From Treponema sp. (GTDB taxonomy: Bacteria; Spirochaetota; Spirochaetia; Treponematales; Treponemataceae), in assembly GCA_017534445.1 (NCBI GenBank), contig JAFXWC010000071.1, positions 124,001-188,000 on the forward strand: a stretch of 64,000 bases of DNA, given 5' to 3'. The notes beneath the pieces are model-generated. The model saw only the letters and a program-made list of their open reading frames with translations, was not told the DNA's origin and did not search any database. Positions 16,319-24,214 of this stretch are shown one piece after another (position 1 is the first letter of the stretch; every line of letters starts with the position of its first letter). The translations under genes were made by a program, and so were the position numbers.

Positions 16319-17824
16319 ATGAAGCAAGTAGTTTTTGGAATTTTTTTATCCCTGACCTTTGCGCTCTCTGTTTTTGCAAAACCGGGGGAAATCAGAAAGC
16401 CTAACATCAATTTTGAAGCATCAACAACAAAGAAGATGGCGGTAATAAAAATCAACACAAAGACAGGCTCCAACGACTTTGCAACAAAGCCAGTTGCATC
16501 GGTTGTAACAGAAGCAAGAAAGACCTGGGGCGACGTACGCGATGACCCTGCCCCCTGGTACGAAGACTGCACCGTAACCGTAACAGACGGCAACAAGAAG
16601 GAAGTCTTAACAAAAACAGCCGCAAAAGTAAAAGTGCGCGGAAACTGGACAACCTCCTACGACAAAAAGCCATTCAGAATCCGCTTTGCAGAAAAACAGC
16701 CCATGCTGGGAATGAACAAGGGCCAGAAAAACAGGGACTGGGTTCTGCTTGCACCATACAAGGACTGGTCCTACCTGCGCGACGCAACGGGCCTCTACCT
16801 TGGCAACATGATGGCACCAGGTTACACAAGCGACTTTAGGCTTGCGGAACTCTACCTGAACGGAGAATACTGGGGTGTTTACATCGTAGCGGAACAGCAG
16901 GAAGTATGCGATGACAGGGTAAACATCACAGAACCAAAGAAGGGCTACAAGGGAACGGACATAGGCTACTTCTTTGAATACGACGCATACAGTCCGGCAG
17001 AAAAAAACAGCTTCAAGATTAACTACAAGGCAAAGCTCAAGGACATCAACGGTACAGAAATAAAGAACCTTCAGGAAGGCTACACAATCAAAAGCACAAT
17101 CACCGACAAGTCCCAGAAAAAATTCATTGAATCCTACATGAACAATGCATGGAAGATTTGCTACGATGCCGCATACAACAACACTTTCCAGGAATTCAAG
17201 GCCGACTACAAAGACATTGTAAAGTCAAAGGCAAAGAACTCATACGACTGCGTCTCAAAAATAATCGACATAGACTCAATGGTTGCAGCCTACATCATTT
17301 CGGAAATAGCCTGCGACCCTGACCTCTACTACTCAAGCTTCTACATGTCTGTTGACTTTGGCGCAACAGGAGACAAAAAAATCCGCTTCGAGGCACCATG
17401 GGACTTTGACTCAACAATGGGCAACAAGAAGCACTGCAAGGACGCACAGGGACTTTATGCAGCAGCATGGCAGAGGGACGTAAACTACAATGATACAGAG
17501 ACTTTTGCAAACCCATGGATGATGGTATTTGTAAACTGCGACTGGTTCCAGAAACTCGTAAGGGAAAAATGGAACTCCATGCAGAAAGACAAGATTCTCT
17601 CAAAGCTTGTAGCCAACATTGACTTTGCAACAAAGAACTACAAGTCAAACTTTAAGGCAGACAACAAGCGCTGGGGTCACGTCGGAATAAACAACCCGGA
17701 AGTTTCCCACGAATACTGCGAAGAATCCCTGGCATGCAAGAACCAGGCAGATGCAGCAAAGCGCCTTAAGAAGTGGCTAACGACACGCTTCAAGTACCTG
17801 GATTCAGTCTGGGCAAAAAAATAA
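16319..17824 (+). CDS. Exported CotH-type protein kinase
   Basis: This 501-residue protein has a signal peptide (first about 20 residues, with cleavage after SVFA). The CotH fold follows: VKVRGNWTTSYDKKPFRIRF (the RGN-x-S/T-x4-KKPF motif with the ATP-binding Lys), DWVLLAPYKDWSYLRD, then the catalytic acidic part (DIDSMVAAYIISEIACDPD and FEAPWDFDSTMG). CotH phosphorylates spore coat proteins in Bacillus, but many non-sporulating bacteria carry secreted versions. The start ATG 16319 is chosen because AGGAG lies 7 bases before it; ATG 16313 is too close. It stands divergent to VTC/DUF4956 and ends before a hairpin-rich gap. Confidence 0.9.
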   Translation: MKQVVFGIFLSLTFALSVFAKPGEIRKPNINFEASTTKKMAVIKINTKTGSNDFATKPVASVVTEARKTWGDVRDDPAPWYEDCTVTVTDGNKKEVLTKTAAKVKVRGNWTTSYDKKPFRIRFAEKQPMLGMNKGQKNRDWVLLAPYKDWSYLRDATGLYLGNMMAPGYTSDFRLAELYLNGEYWGVYIVAEQQEVCDDRVNITEPKKGYKGTDIGYFFEYDAYSPAEKNSFKINYKAKLKDINGTEIKNLQEGYTIKSTITDKSQKKFIESYMNNAWKICYDAAYNNTFQEFKADYKDIVKSKAKNSYDCVSKIIDIDSMVAAYIISEIACDPDLYYSSFYMSVDFGATGDKKIRFEAPWDFDSTMGNKKHCKDAQGLYAAAWQRDVNYNDTETFANPWMMVFVNCDWFQKLVREKWNSMQKDKILSKLVANIDFATKNYKSNFKADNKRWGHVGINNPEVSHEYCEESLACKNQADAAKRLKKWLTTRFKYLDSVWAKK

Positions 17825-17853
17825 TCCTTTAGGCGGCAGGCCTTTTCAAACTG

Positions 17854-17972
17854 GGGGCTGTCTAAAAAGTAAGAAATGCGGTGATTAAGCCTGTCGAAAC
17901 CACCGCATACAGCGTAACAGGTCATTTCGACAAGCTCAATGACCGCAGGTGCCGACCTTACTGGACAGCTCC
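17854..17972. repeat. Hairpin-rich element with inverted ends (MITE/REP-like)
   Basis: A segment of about 119 bases lies in the convergent gap after CotH. Its ends are inverted copies: GGGGCTGTC at 17854-17862 against GACAGCTCC at 17964-17972, followed or preceded by AGTAAG/CTTACT. Inside are two further stem-loops, GCGGTG with CACCGC (around 17879-17906) and GGTCATT with AATGACC (around 17920-17944). It resembles a small non-coding mobile element or a pair of REP units and has no open frame of note. It may also act as a bidirectional terminator. Confidence 0.5.
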
Positions 17973-17987
17973 GATTTTTTTACAATT

Positions 17988-18884
17988 TTACAGGCAGGAT
18001 CTTAGCCAACCAATTATTCCATTTGGAAGCTCTTTGTACATGGGTCTTCCATCGTCGTAGGTCAGGTTGCAGTGCATGGGGTTCACAAGACAATGCTGCC
18101 CCATCTCAAAGCCAAAGTTAATGGATGCAATTCCCCCGTCACCGTTGTAAATCCATTCGGGAGTAAAGACATAACATTTCTTCATCCTATTCAGCCGCTC
18201 AAGCCGGGGTGCAACTTCCTTGTCAAAGTCGGCAAGCTCGTCATGCTTTGCTATTGCAAAGAAGAAATTCAAGCCGTTCCTTTCGTAGCGGTCCAAAACA
18301 GAATCATCAGGCAAATTTGAAGAACCAATCGTCACCATTATGTCAAAAAATTCTGGATCTGTGTCCTCCAGCCTAAAGCACATGTTGGCTCCGCTTGAAC
18401 TTCCAATCACCGCCTTTTTTGAGATGCGTCCAAGCGCATGCTTTTGCTCAAATTCCTTTGCAAGGGCAAGGACAGGCTCAAGGTAAGAGTCGTCCCATCC
18501 GCCAAGACACTTACCTTCTCCGTCACGATGCTCATTGGCAAGGGGAACAAGAAGGTAGGCACCACCAAGGGCTTTCTGGTATTCCTCCTTGGAATAGAAT
18601 TCTGCCCCGGTGTAATTTATGCAGACTTCGCCTTCAAGCGCATTTGTGAACCCATGCATAAAAAGAATCAGTGGATACTTCTTGTCCTTGTCCCAGCCGT
18701 GCTCCGTGGGGTCGTAAAAATAATAGTCCATGCCGGAAAATTTTTCTTGGCCAAAAGGAGAGCACTCAAAATGGTCCTTGTGAAAGTTCTTAAAATATTC
18801 ACCAACTTTGTATGTCGGCTCCCAGGAAATAAAGGCACCCTCTGGCATTTTGTCTGCCCAAGGTGGCAAGGGTTTATCGCTCAT
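17988..18884 (-). CDS. Alpha/beta hydrolase, esterase-like
   Basis: This 298-residue protein has oxyanion-region sequence LILFMHGFTN near residue 75, the nucleophile elbow GSSSGA with its central Ser near residue 162, an Asp-containing KHDELADF stretch and a late His (VNPMHCNL). It resembles prolyl-oligopeptidase-like esterases used on plant polymers or xenobiotics; there is no signal peptide, so it is cytoplasmic. A clear AGGAGG precedes ATG 18884. It lies 30 bases downstream of the ABC-2 permease genes on the same strand and may be the last gene of that operon. Confidence 0.82.
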   Translation of the reverse strand: MSDKPLPPWADKMPEGAFISWEPTYKVGEYFKNFHKDHFECSPFGQEKFSGMDYYFYDPTEHGWDKDKKYPLILFMHGFTNALEGEVCINYTGAEFYSKEEYQKALGGAYLLVPLANEHRDGEGKCLGGWDDSYLEPVLALAKEFEQKHALGRISKKAVIGSSSGANMCFRLEDTDPEFFDIMVTIGSSNLPDDSVLDRYERNGLNFFFAIAKHDELADFDKEVAPRLERLNRMKKCYVFTPEWIYNGDGGIASINFGFEMGQHCLVNPMHCNLTYDDGRPMYKELPNGIIGWLRSCL

Positions 18885-18914
18885 GTTAATCCTCCTATTA
18901 TAATCATGAAAAAA

Positions 18915-19727
18915 TCAAGCTCCAGCACTCCCATAATGTTTTAAACCGAAGCGCCAAAAAGAGCAAGAGGCAATTCCCGCAAGAAGAGCAATACAGGGAG
19001 AAGCAAAGCGCAAGGAAGGAAAGGGAACACTCTTTCCCAGCAAAAGCGCAACCGGGTAATAGCCTGTAAAAGCGTAAGGAATCACAAAGGTAAGCAAAGC
19101 CTGCATTCCCTTGGAATAAATCGGAATAGGATAGTCTGTGTAATTCTTAAGACCATAATTGTTGTTGGTCAAAAGTGAAACTATTTCCTCGCTCTTGATT
19201 GCCCAAAAACTTATTGCTCCGGTAATAATCGTAATAGACGAAAAAATCACGAATGCCGAAAGCATGTTAAGCAGGTAAAAAGCAAGAGACGCAAGGGTCC
19301 AGTTAATTCCAAGCCTTCCCATACTGTCCAGCAAAAAGAAAGCAGCCAATCCCAAGCGCGGAAGAAATGTGTACTCAAACTGCTGCAGAACCATGTACAA
19401 GAGAGGATTAATAGGTCTGGTCAAATACAGGTCAAACTTTCCTGTCCTAACAAGCTCACCCATATCCTTCATTGGCCGCCAAAAGAAGAAGCCGCTAAGA
19501 CTGTAGGGAAGCCAGCTTGTGGTGAACATAAAAAGAACCTCGTCCCTACTCCACCCCGCTATTCCGTCAAAGTTGTGGAATATTACCATAAAGCCCGCAA
19601 AGTATACGCCAATAAGAATTGTGTTTGCAACCAACTCAAAGACAAGCGCACCATGATAGGCCATCTTTCCCTTAACGTATATCGCGACAAAGTGCCTGTA
19701 CATTCTGAACAAATTCTTTGCTCCCAT
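18915..19727 (-). CDS. ABC-2 type transporter permease
   Basis: This 270-residue integral membrane protein has about six hydrophobic segments and matches the ABC-2 permease group that pairs with a second, unlike permease and a COG4586-type ATPase. Recognisable parts are the N-terminal RMYRHFVAIYVKGKMAYHGA and FFFWRPMKDMGELVRTGKFD with the TRPINPL motif. It would form half of an exporter for an unknown substrate. CAAGGAGG precedes ATG 19727, and only one base separates it from the previous permease gene. Confidence 0.86.
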   Translation of the reverse strand: MGAKNLFRMYRHFVAIYVKGKMAYHGALVFELVANTILIGVYFAGFMVIFHNFDGIAGWSRDEVLFMFTTSWLPYSLSGFFFWRPMKDMGELVRTGKFDLYLTRPINPLLYMVLQQFEYTFLPRLGLAAFFLLDSMGRLGINWTLASLAFYLLNMLSAFVIFSSITIITGAISFWAIKSEEIVSLLTNNNYGLKNYTDYPIPIYSKGMQALLTFVIPYAFTGYYPVALLLGKSVPFPSLRFASPCIALLAGIASCSFWRFGLKHYGSAGA

Positions 19728-19728
19728 A

Positions 19729-20535
19729 TCAGCCTCCTTGAACTACAAGCTTCTTTGTTCCAACCTTCCATGTTATTTTCATCAGGCAGAACAAAAACAA
19801 AAGCCAGAAAAATTGAACCGCAAGTTTTGAAAGAATCAGCCTTTCATCCATCGGACTTGTTAGTATCGTAACCGGAATTTCATACATAGCCCTAAATGGA
19901 AGAAAAGCATTCAGCTTCTTAAGGAAATCAGGAAACATTGCGCAGGGAATCCACGTGCCGGACAAAAGCTTGTATATGGCCCCCAAAAGCATGTTAAGCG
20001 GCCAAGTGACAATCAGCCAGAAGGCCATCAAACCGATTATGAGTGAATACAAGAAGGTTATCGCATAAGCAAGCAGAACCGAGGCAAGACCAAATCCAAT
20101 CTGCGGAAAGCAGACAAGCGGCATTCTAAAGAAAAGCACCGACACAATTCCAAGCGGCAGGCAGCAAGTAAAAAACTTTACCGCACTTTCTCCCGCGTGC
20201 TTGGAAAAAACCATGGCGCTAAAATTTATAGGCCGTATAATCTGCAGGGCTATATTTCCGCTCTGAATCTGGCTGTTTATCCACTGAATGGCATTGCATT
20301 CCATAAAGCTGGAAATTACTGTTGCCACAATCACATAGCGCAAGGTCCCGTCCTTTGTCATGGAAAGTGCTGTCTTTGCCTGCGACATAAAGAGCGCATT
20401 CCACAAGCAGAACTGCATGTAAAGGTATACGACTTTTGCAAGGAAAGAAGCCCACATTGAACTTTTGTATGCAAAGCCTTCCTTTATGCCAATAATCATG
20501 TAGTCAATATACTTTCTTATAAAACTATTGTGCAT
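19729..20535 (-). CDS. ABC-2 type transporter permease
   Basis: This 268-residue protein has about six membrane segments. The amphipathic N-terminus (KYIDYMIIGIKEGFAYKSS) and the middle IQSGNIALQIIRPINFSAMVF segment, with the RPIN motif also found in its partner (TRPINPL), mark the sister permease of the heterodimer. It overlaps the ATPase gene by 11 bases upstream and abuts the second permease downstream, so the three form one transcription unit driven from the gap opposite the LysR gene. Confidence 0.86.
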   Translation of the reverse strand: MHNSFIRKYIDYMIIGIKEGFAYKSSMWASFLAKVVYLYMQFCLWNALFMSQAKTALSMTKDGTLRYVIVATVISSFMECNAIQWINSQIQSGNIALQIIRPINFSAMVFSKHAGESAVKFFTCCLPLGIVSVLFFRMPLVCFPQIGFGLASVLLAYAITFLYSLIIGLMAFWLIVTWPLNMLLGAIYKLLSGTWIPCAMFPDFLKKLNAFLPFRAMYEIPVTILTSPMDERLILSKLAVQFFWLLFLFCLMKITWKVGTKKLVVQGG

Positions 20536-21301
20536 AGGCCAAAGCCTCCCGGCTAATCATGCCGTTCAAATAAATCCTCTTGATTATTTCCTCAAGATCA
20601 GAAGTATTGTACATGGACTTAAGCTCGCTTACGTTTCCGTCGTAAAGCAAAAGCCCCTTGTCTATGACCAGCATCTTTTCGCACAAAGTCTCAATGTCAG
20701 ATACATCGTGCGTGGTAAGGATGACTGTTGTCTTTCTTTCCCTGTTGATTTGCAGGATAAAGTTCCTGATTCTCTCTTTTGAAAGAACATCGATTCCGAT
20801 TGTAGGCTCATCCAAAAAGAGAATGTCCGGGTTGTGAAGAAGCGAGGCTGCAAGGTCAGCCTTCATCCTTTGCCCCAGGCTCAAAAGTCTTGGCGGCTGG
20901 TTGATGAATTCATCCAAAGCAAGGATATCCGAAAAAAGTGCCATGTTCTCTTTGTAAACAGAGTCGGGAACATTGTACATGTCCTTAAAGAGCTTGAGGG
21001 TATCCAAAACAGGTATGTCCCAACAGAGGACACTCTTTTGTCCAAACACTATTCCAATTTTGAGCATTATCTTCTTGCGGTCCCTGGGATAGCTAAGGCC
21101 GTTTATGCTAACGCTTCCTCCATCAGGGGTGAGTATGCCTGTAAGCATTTTTATTGTTGTTGACTTACCCGCACCGTTTGGCCCAACAAAAGCTGTAATT
21201 TCTCCGGCCGGAATTTCAAAAGAAACTCTGTCTACAGCGGTCTTAAAGGACTTTCTGTTTATCCTGTAAATCTTTGTCAAATTGTTAGCAATTACGCTCA
21301 T
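20525..21301 (-). CDS. ABC transporter ATP-binding protein
   Basis: This 258-residue ATPase has Walker A GPNGAGKST (about residues 39-47), a Q-loop in GIVFGQKS, signature LSLGQRMKADLA (the LSLGQ form of this export family), Walker B ILFLDEPTIGID and H-loop LTTHDVSD. It energises the two downstream permeases. A strong GGAGG precedes ATG 21301. A likely -10 TATTAT with TTTACT 17 bases upstream sits in the gap shared with the LysR gene, so LysR may control this exporter. Confidence 0.92.
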   Translation of the reverse strand: MSVIANNLTKIYRINRKSFKTAVDRVSFEIPAGEITAFVGPNGAGKSTTIKMLTGILTPDGGSVSINGLSYPRDRKKIMLKIGIVFGQKSVLCWDIPVLDTLKLFKDMYNVPDSVYKENMALFSDILALDEFINQPPRLLSLGQRMKADLAASLLHNPDILFLDEPTIGIDVLSKERIRNFILQINRERKTTVILTTHDVSDIETLCEKMLVIDKGLLLYDGNVSELKSMYNTSDLEEIIKRIYLNGMISREALAYAQ

Positions 21302-21378
21302 AGTACTAGAACCTCCGTTCCTTTTTCTATATAATAGCGTAAAAGGAATAATTAGTAAAATGAATTATTTTGAATAAA

Positions 21379-21399
21379 ACAATCGAAATAATTGATTGT
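21379..21399. promoter_or_regulatory. Candidate LysR operator
   Basis: ACAATC at 21379-21384 and GATTGT at 21394-21399 are inverted copies with a 9-base spacer. The inner bases fit the T-N11-A rule for LysR proteins (T383 to A395). The site lies 16 bases upstream of the LysR start and in front of the divergent exporter, as expected for autoregulation plus control of the neighbour. Confidence 0.5.
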
Positions 21400-21415
21400 A
21401 ATAAGAGGAGGCCTT

Positions 21416-22303
21416 ATGAACATATTTCAACTGGAAACTTTTCTGAAAATTGCAGAGACAAAGAATTTTACCACGGCTGGAAACATTTTGGGCTATGCGC
21501 AGTCAACGGTAACAGCCCAGATAAAAGGCCTGGAGGATGAACTTGGTTGCCTCCTCTTTGAGCGATTGGGAAAGTCTATCGTACTTACCGCGGAAGGGGA
21601 AAAACTTTGCGTCTATGCAGAAAAAATGCTTCAGCTAAAACGGGAAATCTTCCTTGAAGTTCCACCTTCAAAAGAGCCGGCTGGAATCATAAAACTTGGA
21701 ATCTCAGAATCACTTTGCTACGACAAATTCCCCAAGGTGCTTTTAAAGTACCGGAAGAAATATCCTAAGGTTGACATTCAAATTCAATTCATAAACCACG
21801 ACACTTTTCCACTCATGCTAAAGAACGGTGCGCTTGATTTGGTCTACACCCTGAACCCAATAATAGAAGAAGAGGGGCTTTTGCTTTTGGAGAAGCACAG
21901 GGAAGAACTGGCATTCTTTGCTTCCCCAAGCCACCCCCTTGCAAAAAAAACGGCTATCACAGAAAATGACCTGCAGGACCTTCCACTTTTGCTGACGGGA
22001 CACAACTGCAACTTTAGGCACATGCTCTTGGAGGATTTAAAGAAACATTCCATTGCCCCCCGCGTGGCTTTGGAAACAAGCAGCAAGGAAATCCTCAAGC
22101 AGTTTGCCATAAACCAACTAGGAGTCGCCTTCATGCCGGAGATGGCAGGACGGGCAGAAGTAAAGGCGAAAAAACTAAAGCGCCTTGACTGGAAAGGAGA
22201 AGATTTTCCTATATTCTCCCAGCTGCTTGTATACAAGGACAAACGCATCTCCAGCCCCATAGAGGCACTGGAAAAGATGCTGATTCAAGAGGATGCGGAA
22301 TAA
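21416..22303 (+). CDS. LysR family transcriptional regulator
   Basis: This 295-residue protein has the typical winged helix at the N-terminus (FQLETFLKIAETKNFTTAG and LGYAQSTVTAQIKGLEDELG) and a two-lobed ligand domain starting near residue 88 (GIIKLGISESLCYD). The start is ATG 21416 with GAGGAGG in front; longer reading to 21392 is unsupported. It is divergent from the ABC-2 exporter and likely regulates it. The ligand is unknown. The sequence downstream is not a gene but the decayed ABC-transporter fragment. Confidence 0.9.
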   Translation: MNIFQLETFLKIAETKNFTTAGNILGYAQSTVTAQIKGLEDELGCLLFERLGKSIVLTAEGEKLCVYAEKMLQLKREIFLEVPPSKEPAGIIKLGISESLCYDKFPKVLLKYRKKYPKVDIQIQFINHDTFPLMLKNGALDLVYTLNPIIEEEGLLLLEKHREELAFFASPSHPLAKKTAITENDLQDLPLLLTGHNCNFRHMLLEDLKKHSIAPRVALETSSKEILKQFAINQLGVAFMPEMAGRAEVKAKKLKRLDWKGEDFPIFSQLLVYKDKRISSPIEALEKMLIQEDAE

Positions 22304-22311
22304 GATTCAAA

Positions 22312-22537
22312 GGGTCTGGCTCTTCCACAAGTCTGCATATTTTTTACCCAAGGAAAGAAGCTCCTGATGGCTTCTGCATTCAGTTATGTTCTTGCCTTCC
22401 ACCACGGCAATCTTGTCCGCATTTTTTATTCATGAATTTCCGCGCGTTTCGCGGCAGTCATTATTTCCTGCTCAGTGGCATTTGGCTTTCCGTAGGCAAT
22501 GTTTTCCCTTATCGTTCCCACAAACAAAAAAAACATC
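22312..22537 (-). pseudogene. ABC-transporter ATPase remnant
   Basis: This stretch aligns base by base with two separate parts of the intact ABC exporter gene at 28590-30323. The part near 22316-22434 matches the 3' end of that gene (about 28600-28716), and 22434-22537 matches about 28955-29058. About 240 bases in between are missing, and they hold the signature and Walker B regions. Everything upstream of the second part is also lost. The remaining pieces cannot make an ATPase. It is fused at about 22538 to a fragment of the hydrolase gene on the opposite strand. Confidence 0.85.
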
Positions 22538-22983
22538 CTTTTGGTTCCCTGCGTTATTCCAGGCGTAAAGAAGGGCGAGTTGAACCTTTGGTTACAGTGG
22601 AAAAAGATGAAAGGCTCTTGTCATCGCTAACAAAAAGTGAATACGATAGCTTCACCATGATGAACGTAATGTTTACCCGAGAAGTGTGGGAGCGATATAA
22701 AAAATTCCTTATGCCTGCTCTTGCAAGCGCCGACTGGGATTTTTTGAATCACAAGCTTAACGGAAAATTTTCATTCGACCCGGACAAAATGAATTCCCCA
22801 TGCGAACTTCCCTGCCTAATAATTACCGGCAAGCAGGATTCTGTGGTGGGTTACAAAGATCAGTTTGACCTTATGAAAATTTACACGAACTCCACTTACT
22901 GCGCAGTCAACAATGCTGGGCACAACATTCAGATTGAACAGCCTAAAATTTTTGAAGACTTGGTAACTGCCTGGCTAAATTAA
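22538..22983 (+). pseudogene. Alpha/beta hydrolase fragment with frameshift
   Basis: This is a copy of bases 2276-2722, the last 149 codons of the intact hydrolase at 1943-2722, at high identity. The catalytic Ser region (residues 1-111) is absent. One base is missing where the intact gene reads AAAGGCAGAGTTG and the copy reads AAGGGCGAGTTG, so the frame changes there. An open frame running from 22432 through this region is a chimera of the antisense ABC remnant and this fragment and is not a real gene. The acid and His regions (GKQDSVVGY, NAGHNIQ) are intact after the frameshift. Confidence 0.9.
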
Positions 22984-23141
22984 AGTGCATGGTGATAACA
23001 TAAAAATATTGGGTCTCTTCAAAATTCACACCACAAGCAAAACCTTCAGACAAAGATTGTACCCGTATATAAAATCAAAGATTGAAACGACTTGAAAAAC
23101 TTTTTGCAAAGCCTTAAACTCATGCACGAAGGAAAAACTTT
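22984..23141. other. Spacer between hydrolase fragment and GNAT, no gene
   Basis: This gap holds no convincing gene. A short TTG-started frame near 23008-23094 reads LFKIHTTSKTFRQRL; its first residues recall the SLFKI ending of the GNAT domain at 23142, so it could be another scrap of duplicated coding sequence. No promoter with good spacing was found. Confidence 0.35.
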
Positions 23142-23729
23142 ATGGAACAGTTTATAAATCTTGACGAAAGCTATTTTTTGGAAGCAGCAGAATTATACAA
23201 AGACTCATTTGCAGGCGAGCCATGGAATGATGACTGGAGCAACAAAGAACAACTTCACCAATACATACGAGAAGTTTCCGGTGCCTACAATGCGCTAAAC
23301 TACGGCCTTTTGGTAGACGGAAAATTGGTTGCCATTTCTCTGGGAGGAATCCGCCACTGGTGGGAAGGTGCAAATTATAACATAGATGAATTCTGCGTTT
23401 CAAAAAGCATGCGGGGAAAAGGCATTGGATCCAGGTTCATGTCCATGATAGAAAAAGACCTTCAGACAAAGGGCATCCCCGGAATCATTCTCCAGACAGA
23501 CATAGACAAACCATCATTCCGCTTTTATACAAAGAACGGATTTACAAATTTGGAAAAACATGTGAGCCTCTTCAAAATTGCAGGACTTCACATAAAAACA
23601 GAAAGGCTTGAACTTGTTCCCCAAGGGCTGCGATTTTTTAAGACCACTCACGAATACTCAGGCGGAAGATTCAACAAGATAGCGCCAAAAGAAGAACGGA
23701 AAGAGTTTTTGTACGAAATGAAAATATAA
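23142..23729 (+). CDS. GNAT acetyltransferase carrying a remnant of a second GNAT
   Basis: This 195-residue protein has a complete GNAT domain in residues 1 to about 150 (EPWNDDW, loop SKSMRGKGIGSRFM, SFRFYTKNGF). The last 45 residues (KTERLELVPQG, then TTHEYS joined directly to GGRFNKIAPKEERKEFLYE) are the two ends of a second domain like the GNAT at 6257, with about 120 residues of its core deleted in frame. The first domain could still work; the tail has no acetyl-CoA loop. The start is ATG 23142, with AAGGAAAA in front. Confidence 0.8.
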   Translation: MEQFINLDESYFLEAAELYKDSFAGEPWNDDWSNKEQLHQYIREVSGAYNALNYGLLVDGKLVAISLGGIRHWWEGANYNIDEFCVSKSMRGKGIGSRFMSMIEKDLQTKGIPGIILQTDIDKPSFRFYTKNGFTNLEKHVSLFKIAGLHIKTERLELVPQGLRFFKTTHEYSGGRFNKIAPKEERKEFLYEMKI

Positions 23730-23751
23730 CCGCAAAAGAACAGGGGTAAAA

Positions 23752-24213
23752 ATGGAAAGAACAAACATCACTTACAAGACACTAACCGCCGCTGACTATG
23801 ACGAACTGTATTCCCTTTGGAATCAAGTTGAACAAACAAAGCGTGCCTTGAATCCTGTTGACGACACCCTCGAAGGAATCACGCGCTACATAAAGAGAAA
23901 CCCCACAACCTGTTTTGCCGCAATCAAGGACAAAAAAATTGTAGGTGCAATCTTAACCGGACACGATGGAAGGCGGGCAATCATACACCACCTTTGCGTA
24001 CATCCAAATTTTCAGCGGTTGGGAATTGCACGCACCCTTGTTGAAATGGCAGAAGCCGCATTAAAAAACGAGGGAATACAAAAGATATTTGGGCTTGTAT
24101 TCAAAGACAACGAAACTGCAAACTCTTTCTGGGAACGGATGGGCTACAGCCTACGCACAAACTTAAACTACCGCAACAAAAGCCTAAACGACGCAATCCC
24201 AACAGGTGAATAA
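23752..24213 (+). CDS. GNAT family N-acetyltransferase (paralog of 7544-7996)
   Basis: This 153-residue protein is a GNAT with loop HPNFQRLGIARTLV and ending NSFWERMGYSL. It is nearly the same as the protein at 7544-7996 along its whole length and keeps all motifs, so both copies are probably functional. AGGGG lies about 7 bases before ATG 23752. It follows the partial GNAT gene by 22 bases and is followed 1 base later by a two-domain GNAT, so it is likely part of one transcription unit. Confidence 0.87.
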   Translation: MERTNITYKTLTAADYDELYSLWNQVEQTKRALNPVDDTLEGITRYIKRNPTTCFAAIKDKKIVGAILTGHDGRRAIIHHLCVHPNFQRLGIARTLVEMAEAALKNEGIQKIFGLVFKDNETANSFWERMGYSLRTNLNYRNKSLNDAIPTGE

Positions 24214-24214
24214 A

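Noticed and set aside
22432-22983. A 183-codon open frame as a real gene
   Set aside because: It fuses the antisense strand of an ABC-transporter remnant to a frameshifted hydrolase fragment. No start site supports it and the catalytic Ser region is missing.
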